Shown here: positions 21,378-34,200 of the stretch, one piece after another
How positions within the stretch are numbered: the first letter of the stretch is position 1
Layout: the number at the start of each line of letters is the position of its first letter
DNA from: Nepenthes gracilis
Lineage: Eukaryota; Streptophyta; Magnoliopsida; Caryophyllales; Nepenthaceae
Reading direction: 5' to 3'
Assembly: GCA_033239525.1 (NCBI GenBank)
Contig: BSYO01000015.1
Coordinates: 16,305,713-16,369,712 of the forward strand
Length of the DNA: 64,000 nucleotides
Translations under genes and position numbers: made by a program
Notes under the pieces: generated by a model
Databases searched by the model: none
The model's input: the letters and a program-made list of their open reading frames with translations, nothing else
Told to the model about the DNA's origin: nothing

Positions 21378-22990
21378 CGAGTCTCTACGTCCGCCAATAC
21401 CTTACTTATGAGTAAACGGCTCGTTGTGCTCCCTTGTGCTGCCTGATGAGCACTGAGCTCAACGTCGTATCGACACAATCAGGTAGAAGTACAGATCCTC
21501 ACCTGCTGAAGGTGAGCTCAGAAGGGGTGGATTGACGAGGTACGTCTTCAATTCTTGGAACGCTACCTCACATTCGTCCATCCACCGGAATTTGGATGCT
21601 TTTGTTCCCCGTAGTGCCTTGAAGAAGGGTAGGTATTTCTCCGCAAACTTGGCCCAGGAATCGCAATAGGGCTGCTAGCCGCCCTATGAGTTTCTGAACT
21701 TCCTTCACAGTCCGTGGCAGGCTTATGTCGAGGATAGCTCTGATCTTCTTCGGGTTCGCTTTGATGCCACATTGGGACACTACAAAGCCCAGGAACTTTT
21801 TGGAGGTAACCCCGAACACGCACTTAGCCAGGTTAAACTTCATCCTATGAGTCCGGAGCACCTCAAAGGTCTACTCCAAATCCCGAACGTAGTCGTTTGC
21901 TATCTTGCTTTTGACGAGCATGTCATCCACGTATACCTCTACGTTCCTTCCGATCTAGGTCTCAAACATTTTGCTCACCAGACGCTAGTAGGTTGTCCCG
22001 GCGTTCTTGAAGTCGAAAGGCATGACCTTGTAACAATACGTTCCCTGGTCGGTCATGAAGGAGGTATAATTCTCATCATCCTGGTCCACCTTGATCTGAT
22101 TATAGCTTGAATAGGTATTCATGAAACTCAGAAGCTCATGTCCGAACGTAGAGTCTACCAGCTAATCAATCCAAGGGAGCAGAAAGCTGTCTTTGGGACA
22201 GGCTTTGTTCACATCGATAAAGTCGACGTACATTTGCCACTTGCCGTTGCTCTTCGTCACGAGCATGATGTTGGATAGCCAATTTGGGTGCTAGACCTCC
22301 CTTATGAATCCAGTGTCCAGCAGTCTCTTTACTTCCTCTCTCATAGCTATCAGCTTTTTGACAGAGTGATTCCTGCGCTTCTACCTGACGGGCTTATAGT
22401 TAGGATCGAGGCCCAACTTATAGACCATTACTCCAGCTGGTATCCCTAGTATGTTGACAGGAACCCACGCAAAGACGTCGGAGTTCTCCCGGAAGAAGTT
22501 TATGAGTCGGTCGTGAATTGTCGTGGTAAGGGAACCGCCGATATGCACGCACTTCTCAGGTTCAGCAGGGTCTAGAGTGACCATCTCAATCGCTTCACCC
22601 GATTAGGCATGCTGCACTGTGGCTTCGTCACGGAAATCCAAATCTCCGGCCAGTCTGTCTGGCGCTGCAAGGGCGACTTGGGATAGGTAGCACGTTTGTC
22701 TCATTACCTGATCACCAAGCACCTCTCTCACGTCATACAAGGTCGAAAATTTTACCTTAGATAAGGGATTGACGTGATGGCCCCGATGGTGGTGAGAAAT
22801 AGTCTACCTAGGATGGTATTGTAGACGGACGGTAGGTTGACGACGACGAACGTCAACTCTCACGTAACAATACGCGGGTAAGTTCCTATTGTGACCTCCA
22901 GCTGGATCTCCCCCTATACGGGTACATTGTCTAGGCCATATAGAGGGCTTTCGGCTGCTTTTTTCTAATTCTTTTACAATCTAAGTTTAA
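21378..22990 (-). pseudogene. pol 5' part: protease and reverse transcriptase
   Basis: On the - strand the protease end (YNTILGRLFLTTIGAITS) lies at about 22770-22830. A linker follows with PEKCVHIGGSL and NSDVFAWVPVNILGI (22584-22381). The RT palm YVDD motif (VEVYVDDMLVKSK) is at about 21900-21940. The RT connection reads MKFNLAKCVFGV and KKFLGFVVSQCGIKANPKKI (21861-21700). Stop codons are scattered. These motifs are those of Ty3/Gypsy pol. Confidence 0.88.
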
Positions 22991-23287
22991 AGAAGGTATC
23001 AAGATACAATAAATTCCTACAACTTTCATTATCAATAAATATTTACTTCAATTGGTAGTCAACCGTTCCATCTGAGACGATGGCGGATATAATAAGAGAG
23101 ACAGAATGATGGAAGTTTACATGTGTCATATCGTCACTACTAAAATTAATGACATCACTCCTAACCTCTACTCTTGCTCTCTTGCTGCTGAAAGCTCATT
23201 CGGGTTGTCCCTGCCTATTGTTCTTGGTCGACCTGGTCAAAATCATGCTGATCACATCGGCGGCCGTACGGTTCCTTGATGGCTCAC

Positions 23288-24831
23288 TCACTTCGCCTTC
23301 GAAAGCTTCGAGGGCCTGCTCGAGTCATTTAGGAACCATTTAAGGTACCCGCAGCGGATCAAATTCTCTATCTCGTACTGCAAGGTCTGACAATTCTCCC
23401 TAAAATGCCCTAGAGACTGGTGGTATTGACTGTACTTCGTCTGGTCGCCACCTTTTGAGTTCTTTGGCACCTTAGGCCACTTGAAGAACTTCTCGTCCTA
23501 GATTTGTATCAGGCTATTCGCGCAGGTGTTGTTCAGTGGAGTCAGAGACACTGACTTGTGCTCCCTCTTGGAACCCAGCTTGGGCTGCAGCTACTTGCGG
23601 CGCTCCTAGAAATGGTTGTCGTCTACGTTCCTCTTCTTCTCAACGATTGCCTGGGTCCTTTCGGTGGGCAGTCCGTGCGTTCGGGATGCTTTGCTTCGTT
23701 GGTCTCCTTGACGAAAATGTAGGCTCAGTGATTGCCTCAACTTTTTAGAACGACAGTGGGCACTAGTGTGACAGGTGCTTGAAAAAGTCCCCAATTACTA
23801 ACGTAATGATGAAAGCGCTGAGCTTCAACTCGTCGGAGAGCTAGGGAATCCGATGGGCTTCAGTAATGAAGCAGGACAGGAACTACTTTAGGCTCTCGTT
23901 CGGCCTCTGGTAAAGGTGGACCAGTTGCCAGGGTTGCTTCTCCTTCCTCCGGTTGGAGGCAAATTGACTCAAAAAGCAGTGGCAAGCTCGTTGAAGGAGC
24001 GAATGGAATTTGGCCATAGGCCATAGAACTAAAGTAGTGTGTCCCCTTTGAGAGTAAAGGGAAAACACTGACACATCATGGCGTCACTTGCCGAGTGAAG
24101 GGACAGGTGGGTGCAAAAGTAGTTGAGGTCGTCCATGGGGTTTGCACTTCTGTCATACCCGTCCAATGTCGGCATTTTGAACCTGTGGGGGAGCCGTTGG
24201 GTCCGAATGTCCATAGCGAAGGGTGACCTTCACAGGTCAACCGAGGATCGTCCGGACTCCCCCTTGAATAGGTGGTTCCATATCTTCTCCACCTTCTCCT
24301 CTATCCAAGGGATGGACTCACTCCTCCACACATTAATGAAGTTGCGGAGCTCCGTGTTGTCCTGCGGGTTTTGCAGGTTGTGCTGGTCGCGACGGCTGCC
24401 CGCACGGGGCAGCCATGCGTTGCATGTCTGCCTCCTTTCACTACGGGAGTTGCGGGGGTTTCACCGTTCTGGGCTTTCCACCTGCTCTTCCTGGTTAGTG
24501 AGGCTTCCAGCTGTCACCTGGGCCCTGCTGCCTAAGGTCGCCTGGGCCTTGGCGTTGTCAGGGCGGTCTGATCTTATCCTGGGAGCTCTAGTGCGGTGCC
24601 TTCCTCTCCTAGCGGTTGACGCCTGGGCGCAGGAGGAGGAGCCCCTATCCACTGCGTTTCTGTCCAAGTGCAGAGCGCCTGAAGCATCAGCCTCATGTCA
24701 CCCACCTCAGTAGCCAGCTTGTGGTCGTCGGGCTGCGGCCGCTCGTCGGTACGGCTACCCACTGAGGGATTGTTGCCATGGGCGACGGTGTCTCTGGGCG
24801 GTGTGCTAGCTTGCGCTCTAATGCTAACCAT
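23288..24831 (-). pseudogene. gag of the Tat-type element
   Basis: It starts at ATG 24831 (MVSIRAQASTPP). The retrotransposon gag domain follows: HRFKMPTLDGYDRSANPMDD, SDAMMCQCFPFTLKG (24214-24029) and then FVSQFASNRRKEKQPW-like sequence in a shifted frame (24074-23883). The C-terminal YHQSLGHFRENCQTL segment (23470-23288) is the degenerate zinc-knuckle region typical of these gags. Frameshifts break it. Confidence 0.85.
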
Positions 24832-24882
24832 CTTTTGTGTAAGATATTAAGTGTTGAGGTGAGAGGTTAGACTTTTTATCAC

Positions 24883-24902
24883 GTTTTCACAGAAGACGCC
24901 AA
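24883..24902 (-). other. primer-binding site
   Basis: Directly inside the 5' LTR the - strand reads TTGGCGTCTTCTGTG. It resembles the TTGGCGCC-type PBS seen in the element at 42452. Confidence 0.6.
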
Positions 24903-25791
24903 TGTTGCGTCCTAGATTTTTGGTTGTTGTACGAATTAGGAAACCTTCAAATTCTACGTCTGAATCGGATCTCGAGTAAGTCTGATCTCTATCGTTGGTA
25001 ATTTGGAACCTGTTAAACACAAACTACAAATAGGAAGTCAAAGGTCGGCGGGATGTCTCCCATCAAAAACACTCTGACGCTCAATTCAGAAATCTTTCAT
25101 AATGAATGAAAAGAGTTGCACCCTTAGAGGGGCACGAATGAATGTAAAGTATGCAGTGAGAGTGTGAGAATGTAAGAGTGCGGGACTCATTGAGCGGTTG
25201 TGGGAGGCTGGGCTCCGTGGTTGCACTGCAATAAGTAGCTCACTAAGGGTGCTCAAAGGAGGCTTTGAGAGTTCGACTTGGAAGCAGGTTTGAGGTCAGG
25301 AGCTCAAAGAGCATATACCTCAATATCCAGAGTCCAATCCCTTGTCCTGTAGAATAAAAGGAAATTTATAGGCTCCATAGAGATAAGCATTGGGTGCGAG
25401 AATCCTTTGATAGGTGGCAAACGGAGATTCGTTGGCCACTGACCGCTGTCGGTAGCCAACGGTGTCAGCTATCGCCTTGTGGTGGCGAGGGGACCGTCGT
25501 GGTGTGTTGACCATGCTCGTTCTGCTGCTCTGCAAGGATTGGCTTGACGGTTTTAGGGAACAGCACGAGCTGCGACTGATGGCGTTGACTCCCCTCTCGT
25601 TAGCTGACTTCCTCTAAATTGGCGTCTGTCGCCTGCAGCCGCATTAATGAGCTATAGAGGGCGCTGATTGTTCATTGCTTTTGGGATGCCACGTAAGCCG
25701 TTGGGGAACTTGAGCCTTGTTGGTTGCCTGGGCTGGCAGTATTTGGTTTGGGCTTTGTGGTTCTTGGGCCTTCTTAATGTTGGGCCCACCA
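24903..25791 (-). repeat. 5' LTR of the Tat-type element
   Basis: 889 bp, homologous to 7211-8093 in the same orientation. It starts TGTTGCGTCC and ends CCCACCA in + reading. A TATA box on the - strand lies at about 25358-25366. Confidence 0.9.
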
Positions 25792-25796
25792 AATTT

Positions 25797-27218
25797 AAAA
25801 TAAAATAATAAAAATATATCCTATGCATAAAAAATAAATTATTTTAAATAACTTTTAAAATCCAGAAAAAACATATTATTTATTTGAAGCCAATATAAAT
25901 TTAGAAACTTAGTTAAATTCTATTTTTAAATTTTTTTACAATTTTTCTTTAAAACTTTTCATAAATTAATTGTTGATATTCTCGATAAATTGTTCTAAAT
26001 TTTAAAATAAGTTTCCATTTAAAAAAAATTAAACATAAAAATACTCTTGCCAGAAAATACAAGTTCTACGATTTTCTTTAAAAAATCATATTTCATTATA
26101 GAAAGCAAACACCTCTAAAATCTAGCCAATACATATTTGTAACCTTTTTTTTTCCTATAAAAAAAATACTCTTTTTTTTTTAATGTGAGCTCCGTACGGT
26201 GCATGTATAATGCTGTATAGCAGCTATCAGATCCTTATCCAACGTCCCTCGTTAATCCTTTCATTTAAAAAAATATTTTTTTTATATTTTTGATAATAAA
26301 AAATGAATACATTGAATGAAAATCTGATGGCTGTCGTATGGCATCATACACGCACCGTACGGATCTCATGTCGCATTAGTAAGCCTTTTTTTAGAAAGTT
26401 GTGTTGTCAGCAATAAGTAATCAAATGGTCAACTTCGTCAAAAAAGACACATTAGTATGAGACGAGTTATCAGTGATCAGCTTTGCTAATATATAATTCT
26501 AAATTATTTGTGTAAATATTTTCCTCTAAGGCTGGAGCGTGTTCTTCGAAAATCTTATTTCTTTCTCTTTTTATTTCTGCACCTTCCAGTTTGCCTACAA
26601 TAGCATTAATTTGAGTATCGAATAGTAAATATAAATTTTATTTTTTAAAATTATTAATTAGAATTATTATAAACTTTTTTATTTTAAGTGTTTTTATATA
26701 TTTTTAAATATAAAACTTAAAAATAAAAAAAAAATTCTATGCAACAGCACAAATCAACCTATATTTTATTATAGACAGACATGATTATGAAATCAAGTGA
26801 GGTAAAATAGTAAACGGGTATAAAATCATATGTCATAAGCGCCCATCAGTCCAAAGTCTGAGTTAAAATCTAAAGCCGCTCGCACATCTTTTCTTATCTT
26901 ATTTTTCATATAATATTTCAAGTAAAATGGTTAGATGCTATTTATTTATAACTTAGGTGTATTTTTTTTGGACCCAAAAGAATTATTATTGGGCACCCAA
27001 TTATTACCTAAAGTCTACACCCTAAATTAATGTTCAAATTTGTGGTGTAAGTATGTTAGATTTTGAGTTACTTTACAACATATATCTTTTAGAAAGAAAT
27101 TAAATCAGATAAGAAAATAATTAAATAATTAGATCGATTTTATCTTGGTTTGTATCTAACAAGAATAGATGACAAAATAATCAGTGCCATTATTAAAGTA
27201 AAAAAAGTTAGCACCTAT
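25797..27218. other. AT-rich intergenic DNA
   Basis: No coding signal is present. It holds one MITE-like inverted repeat, listed separately. Confidence 0.6.
26182..26377. mobile_element. MITE-like inverted-repeat element
   Basis: The left arm (26184-26230, with CTCCGTACGGTGCATGTATA and AGCTATCAG) pairs with the right arm (26325-26373, with CTGATGGCTGTCG and CACGCACCGTACGGATCTCA). The arms are about 48 bp and roughly 80% complementary, with an AT-rich loop of about 95 bp. There is no ORF. The flanks are T/A-rich, so the target duplication is unclear. Confidence 0.65.
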
Positions 27219-27942
27219 TGATGGGTCATGTCAAACATAATTAAAATAAAGTATTTAAAAATTATACATATATCAGCCTATTTATAAAAGATCAACTGAG
27301 TCCACAACATTTTTAACAATAGTTGAAATCTCAGAGTCTAAAAAACACCATCAAGAAAAATTATAAAGATTGAAGAATGAACAGTAATATCACTCGGTTA
27401 CATCGACTAATTAAAGATGAATGCTTACATGATGACCATTGTCCTTAGTTATTGACTTGACAAATATTACTAAACCACACCCATCACAAAGATTAAGGCC
27501 TCTATAAACACAAAGTTTTCGAACACAAACTTCATAGGGTGCTTTCAACATTTTAAGCATCTAAAGGATCTTTAATTTTGGACAATATTCAGTCTTAATT
27601 GAATGACTTCAAAAACATCTGTTAAAACACTTGTATAGCACTCGAGCATGTATAAAAAGATTAAGAATCCATCATTCAAATAATCTTATCATTGTAATAA
27701 AAATCACTCTCAGGCAGGAACCTGTCCTAAAAATGTCTTCCTCTATCTCTTACCGTATAACTTTTAGATTGGCTGACTCGAAATTAATTTGAGCGTTAAA
27801 TATTAAACAAATGAGTTTTTTTCTAACCCGTGACTTTTTGTTTTGAATCATGGTATACATAATCTGAGTTACAAGATGTAAAAGTCTAATTTAAGACCTC
27901 TCAAATTAAATTTGAATTTATGATATGTATGTATTCTAGACA
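27219..27942 (+). mobile_element. solo LTR relic of the TGATGGG family
   Basis: It starts TGATGGGTCATG, like the LTRs at 41381 and 47964. A TATA-like CTCTATAAACAC lies at about 27502. A U5-like TTTGAGCGTTAAATATTAAAC segment at about 27790 matches the element-2 LTR motif. The 3' end near TCTAGACA is approximate, and no target duplication was seen. Confidence 0.45.
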
Positions 27943-28199
27943 ATTATTGATGTTTGTGTTTAAGATTATGATAGCTAACTTCTTCTTAGCTATCCATAGT
28001 TGTTTTAAAGTTACATATTACTAGAAAATTAGACATAAGTTTTTAAAGTCTCAAATTAGATGGATATACATGCAAAGTACAGTCAAGAAAAACAATAGAT
28101 GATCATATGTATATACATTTAAACAAAAAGTTAAGGAATAATCTTAAGATTTTAGAAACAAATAAAGAAAATGGCTTTTATATAATTGTCTTAACATAA

Positions 28200-28500
28200 A
28201 AAATACCAAGATCTAGCACAGAAATGCTTTAAAATCAACCTATTTCGCTTTCTCTCATCTTTCTTTTCTCTCTTCTCTTTCTCTCTTCTCTCTTGAGTTC
28301 TCAAACTGAAATGACCCAAAGATCATGAATGATTCTTTATATAGCCAGATTGACATACGATTGTTTGAAAAACGTAAAAACACTATTACATACATGCACG
28401 AGCATCATCCATAATGCTAAGCCACTCGCGAGCACGTCTCTACCGTGCTCAAGCGCTACCCATTCTATCAAGGCACGCTTGATAATCGTGCATGCATGAG
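28200..28500 (-). mobile_element. degenerate LTR fragment
   Basis: A CT-rich leader, a - strand TATA (GGCTATATAAAG near 28335) and a downstream CGCTTGAGCACGG-like block together resemble the promoter/leader part of the solo LTR at 35016-37044. The limits are not definable. Confidence 0.3.
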
Positions 28501-29107
28501 GGTTCTCAGAACAACAAGGAAGACGGTCAATCAGACGTTGACCGGTCTGAATGGGAGGACGGTCAACAAGGTTGACCGACTTATTAAGGCAACACAGAAC
28601 CCCTACTATGTCTGAAATGGGGTAGGTTAGCCTGCCTGTTTAGGTAACCTTGAAAATTCAATTCAGCAGATCTGTCTGCTGCTGCTGCAGACATGCACCA
28701 CCTGCTGCTAGTCTGATGCATACTTCTTGGGAACCGTACACCAACCATGGAGTAAGACATGGTGGTCCAGCTGCTGCTAAGTCTTATGTATATTCTTATA
28801 TATATGTGTATGTATGTAAGCAGACTGTGAGTAGAAAAGCATAAACGAAATAGAGTGTGAGTGTGTGAGAGTAAGAAAGAAAAACAGAGGAGAGGAAGAA
28901 AATCCGACTGTGTGTGTATTTTCGCCTCTTGTTTTTGTAATCTCTATCTCATACATAGTGCAACTTTACGGACTTAATGTCCCATGATTTTTTTCTTGAT
29001 TCAAAAGGGTTTTCTGCGTAAATATCGGTTGTTAACATTCTTGCTTTCATTCCTTCTATTCGTTTCCATTGTGCCTGTGTCGGTAGGCCGCCCCATTTTT
29101 GGCCAAC
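28501..29107 (+). mobile_element. Copia-type LTR 3' fragment with W boxes
   Basis: W-box cores lie at 28525, 28538, 28561 and 28572, and a TATATATA stretch is at about 28795. A downstream leader (TTTGTAATCTC, CATAGTGCAA, TTCAAAAGGGTTTTCTGCGT) is organised like the LTR at 5130-6503. It ends near GGCCAACA. The start is not clear. Confidence 0.4.
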
Positions 29108-30877
29108 ATTAAGTGCCAGCTCGTGCCTTTCAAATACTTAATTTTATTATCAAATATTGTTATTCTCTAAAATTACTCAATACAATTTAATTCAAACATT
29201 ACCACATATTAATTAGAAATTGAGTGTTATATCAAGCCCCTAAGACCACCGCCGGCTAGTCGCAACACTTCTAAGCTACCAGACGATAGCCGCTTGCAAC
29301 GCTTGAACACTATTGGCGCTCACACACGACAGTACCCTTGATCGCTCCAAATCTAAACGCTTCGACACTTAAAAAAACTCTTGTAATGGCTTATCCTATT
29401 AGATGCTTTGTCCTACACCTAACCCTCACATTGACTTGCTTTTGAATTCTTTATCCATAGTACATAGTTTACATTTTATTTGTACTCTCTAAAACAAACT
29501 TCATGATTATCATTTTCATTGTTATTACTTAATTAGTCTGATATTTATACATAATACTATAAATTTTTAAAAAAATCGAGTTAATAAGTTGCCGAATCAT
29601 CTAATTTGATCATATAAGTATAATAATATTACTGAATTGAACATTTTAATTATAAAAATTAGCTTGACATTATATATTAGATATCGATAAAATATTGTCA
29701 TTGTGCTAATTACCAGTATTATTTAAATACATCGATTTAAAATAATTAAAAGCACTATTCCACCTCTAGCGTTCGTTAATTTCGATTTTGAAATCAAAAT
29801 CTACTTTAAGGTTATGCCGAAAATTAAAATCAAAATTATAATTTCAGATTTCGCTATCGATTCTAAAGTTAATTGTTTAGATTTTTTCACATTCTTAAAA
29901 TAATTTCTAATTACCTGTATATAAACTATGACTCAGATGTGATCAAGAGGATTTAGCTAGTATAAAATTTATATTAAAATCAAAAATAAAATCTTGAGAA
30001 TAAATTAAAAAAAAAAAGATAAAACATGATAATCCTTTTAATATCACAACCTTGCTTCTTCTTCTTTTTTTTAATCAAATTTGAATTTTGTTTTTATTTA
30101 TATTTGCCTTGAAATTAGAGTTGATTAATTAGATTTAAAATTTTATAGAATTTAATCAATATATAAAAGTATTAGAGACGGACTCAGTCATAAAATTATG
30201 TTCGATTAATTTTTAGGGTAAAAAATAATTACCTGTGAAAGTGTCTGATTCGGCCTAATTTGACCTAAATTATAAATTTTTTATAAACATATATATTTTT
30301 ATTTTAAATAAATATCAAGTTAAAAAATTTTATTTCAATTAGATTATATTTTTATATAATTAATAATTTTTTATAAAAAATATTTTTATTAAAATATACG
30401 CTCATATAATATTTTATCCTAAATATTATATATATTGTTTTCATATTTTTATACAAATATATCGTGTTAAATAAAACATCCAAAATAAATCCGCCCGATT
30501 TGTTTACGAATAGGCACGGTTAATACTCAACTCAACTTACCAATTATCAATTTTTATTTAATTAAGATTTATATTGAGTTTAAATTTAATTTTAATCTGG
30601 TCTACATAAAACCTAATTAATATATCTCTTTATAATATTATTTGACCTATTTTTTTATTTTAATTTTTTTATTTGGTATATTTTTAGATGGAGAAACATA
30701 ATTTTTAAAAAATTAATATTATAATTTATTTTAAAATTTTAATTTAAAAATTAATATATTTGAGTTCTCACATCATATAAATATTATATGATACCCAATA
30801 ATAATTAATTATAAAATTTTTTATCAAATAAAATAAAATTTAATTTAAATTGAAAATACTTTTTGACCTATTGTAGC
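29108..30877. other. AT-rich intergenic DNA upstream of the GAUT gene
   Basis: No gene or clear repeat boundary was seen. Confidence 0.6.
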
Positions 30878-30890
30878 ACCACATATAAGG
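30878..30890 (+). promoter_or_regulatory. TATA-like box of the GAUT gene
   Basis: CACATATAAGGGC lies about 370 bp before the start codon and is followed by a GC-richer leader. It is plausible but untested. Confidence 0.35.
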
Positions 30891-31251
30891 GCTCCGTGAG
30901 GCAGGTACGGTAATCATCATCTCCCATTAATTGCTTTTGTTGTCATCTTAATTCAGTCATTACCTACGTATGCTCTCAGTCCCCAAACCAGTTGCGTAGC
31001 GGCAGGCTCGCTTCGTCATCAGAGATTCTGTGAAATTCCGCCGTTTTCTGTCTTCTCTGTTGAATTTCGACAACTTGTGAGAGCGATTTCGCTTCGATCT
31101 TCAAATTTATCTACAACGACGCTGAAATCCGTTGGTGGTGTTGTCTTTCAATCATGTCTGACGGAGAGTGATCGATGAGTGAGAGAGAGGGGCATTAGTT
31201 GATTAAAAGAATTGCAGTCTTTCAGTTTTGTTGATTCTTGAAGAAGGAAGG

Positions 31252-34200
31252 ATGAAGCTGAGGAAACCCGTTTTGTGCTTGCTTTTCGTGACAGTTGTTT
31301 CCCCGATTGTTCTTTACACCGACAGACTACGTAGCTTCTCCTTTTCTTCAAGTATGTGTTTTTTCTGTTTACACCGACAGTTGTTGACCAATTTTTCTTC
31401 ATCTCACGGATCTCAACAATCTTTCTCCTATTTTCCTTTCTTGTTCTCTCTCTCTCTCTCTTCTTGAGAGCTCGATTCTTACTGTCTTTTTTTTTCACTT
31501 CTTGGAATGCAGGTCGAGATGGATTCGTGGCCGATTTTCCGACCTCTGTGAGTTGAATTTCTCATCAGAGCTTTTTTTTTTTTTTTTTTTTTGAGCTCTT
31601 TTGTTGTGCTTCTGGGGGTTTGCGAACGAAACTTTCAAGAATTGACTCCCAATTTGAATATATTTCTTGGTCGCAGAGTGTCGGTGGTGATAGCAGGCAA
31701 CTAAATCTGCTTCCTCAGGTATCATTTGATTTATTTTTACGGGATCTCGTCAAATGATTTTAGATAACTAGCATTTTGGTATTCATCGTTTTTCTGAATG
31801 GAATTTCGTTCTTAACGCTTCGATGGACTTTATAGGAAACTGCTGCTGCCTTAAAGGAACCTGTTGGAGTTGTTTATACTGACAACATTCTCGAATCTTC
31901 CTCCACTAGAGAGGATTCCCCCAAAATTAGGCAGTTAACTCAAGGCCGGTGCTCTCTTCTTCCTGTCTTTCTTTTTTCTTGCTTTTGATTGCGTCGTGTA
32001 GATTTTTTTACTAGATAGAAGTGTATATATTATATCTTATTTTATTTTCTTTACTTTTTACGAGAATTTGTTTGCATTTAGGCTGATTTACTTTCTACCT
32101 GTGACAATGGAATCACTATATTTGGAATGCTAAATCATAATCAGAGGCACACTCAGGATCACTGGAGCACAAGAGCAGAGAATTGGCTGAAAGCAACTGG
32201 GATAAATGGGAACTAAACAACCCCATCAGACAAATTACTGATGGTGCACGTGAAGAGAAAAAAGAACCTGAGAGGGAAGCTTCCGAGGAACGAGTGGACT
32301 CCAAGAAGAGAAGTAAACCGATGATCTCCCTGCAAACTTCCCAAATTGCTTCTGAGAACGTGGTTAGTGTTTACGTTTGCCCTTGGTTTCCTTCTTGTAA
32401 ATTTTCTTGAGGGACTTCAGAGAATGGCTCTGATGGCAACATTGACTTTGCAAAAAATCAAGGCTCTTGTTCAGTGAAGTTGTCATTGGATGACTTCAAC
32501 TATAAACATAGGAACAATTAAGTATGTCATGGGGAGAATTAACTGATCAAGGATCTCGAAAACAGAGTTAAAACAAATCACGGTTTGTTTGAACCAATGT
32601 AAATCTAATTACTGGTGCGATTGTGTTACAGTGAGAAGTTTGGACTGTGGAGCCAAAATCGCATCGTATTTGCATACATTTCAACTCGGTCATTGTAATT
32701 GAGTTTCTTTTGCATTGACCAATTAACCATTTTAAGTTGTAAATTATCATTCCCAAGTATTTCAAACACACCGTTAAGAAGTCCATCACAGATGAGCACC
32801 TTGAGTTGCTGTTTGGAGACAACGGAAGCCCATGAATGCTGAGTTGTTCCAATGATGTTGACTTGGCACATGAGTGACATTGATTGCATGACATGCCTAG
32901 ACCATTTATTTCAAAATTCTAGCTTATATACCATTTTTTTGAGAATTTATGAGGGTACAAATATTATTTTATGAGCTTGTAAATATAAATATATTGAAAA
33001 TTTTAAAAATATTTGCAATACATAATATGGGAATTTGATAGGATTTCTCTATAGATTTTGTTTGGATTTCTGTCTTCTTTCGATTCAATTACCTAAGATG
33101 TTCTTAGGTTTTGAATTGTCATAAGTGATATCTTTTCCACATTGAGAAATACGATTATGTCACCTGACATGAGGAGCTAAAAGCATTCTCCTTTTAATAA
33201 CAATGTTATGTTACCATCTGGCAGTTGCTATAACTTGATGAACTTGTCATTTTTGCATTGAAAATGCAACAACATTGTTGAACTTATTACATTGTCAGTA
33301 ATTAATGGATTGTTGTCATTAAGCATTGATTCTTAATAGCAATTCTTGCCATATTGACAACTTCTACTCAGGAAAGGTTGTAACGGAGTTGAATAGTCCG
33401 TTACCTGGACTCAAGTAGTTATTTTGGAAGTTTAGAATTATTCTTGTTTCTTGCTCTTGTTCCTTACCCTTGGTTCACTTGCAGCCCTTTCAGTTGTTTA
33501 AAGTTTTACAGTTGTTTGAGTTGGACTCATTAACTCTGTGATTGAAGCTTTAATGCATTGAGCTCAAGCTTATATAAATTATCACAAATTGAGTTTGAGT
33601 AGTTTGCTTGGTATAAACAAATATACCAAATATGTTAATTACTTACCATTAGAGAATATACCAATTAATGCATGTGTAAAACTTGCTCCTCACCTAATCG
33701 AGCTTATAATGCATAAGTCAACTCCTTAAGCTTCTTGTTTTTAGCTCAAACAAGATTTAACCACCAATTTTTAAGTCGAACTTCAAGTAGCTTGGTTTGA
33801 TTGATAGCCCTATATGTATGCCAATTAATTTATGTATTGCTAGCAACATTAGTAACATTGACTTGTGAAATAGACACATTTCTAATACCAAATGACTCTA
33901 TTCCAGGAAAATATGAGAAAATGGTTGGTGGAAAAGGAAAATAAAACTTGAATATGGAAACAAAAATAATGTTGGCCCTTGAGGTTTACTTTGTGAATCA
34001 AATGCCATATTACCAAAATTGAAACATTGGATAACTACTATGAGATTCTTTTAATTTTATAGTAATACAGGAGTAGTATAGTTACCATTCCACTAGCATA
34101 GTCCTCTTTGGATTCTCTAAAGTATTTATATCAATATTAATGTATCATTATCTAATAAGATTTGAATATTGTCTTTGATGTATACGTATTTGACATTCAA

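Larger units (their letters stand above)
7211..25791 (-). mobile_element. Ty3/Gypsy LTR retrotransposon, Tat-type, with nested insertions
   Basis: Two like-oriented terminal repeats (7211-8093 and 24903-25791) flank all the retroviral-type domains on the - strand, in the order gag (24831-23288), protease (about 22990-22690), RT (22600-21570), RNase H and integrase (17956-16480). A PBS follows the 5' LTR (24902-24883) and a PPT precedes the 3' LTR (8112-8094). The flanks AACTT and AATTT form a 4/5 target duplication. Between integrase and the 3' LTR lies a long region with antisense ORFs, which is typical of the Tat lineage. Subtracting two nested LTR insertions (3023 and 3416 bp) leaves about 12.1 kb, a normal Tat size. 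All ORFs carry stops or frameshifts, so it cannot be autonomous now. Confidence 0.9.
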
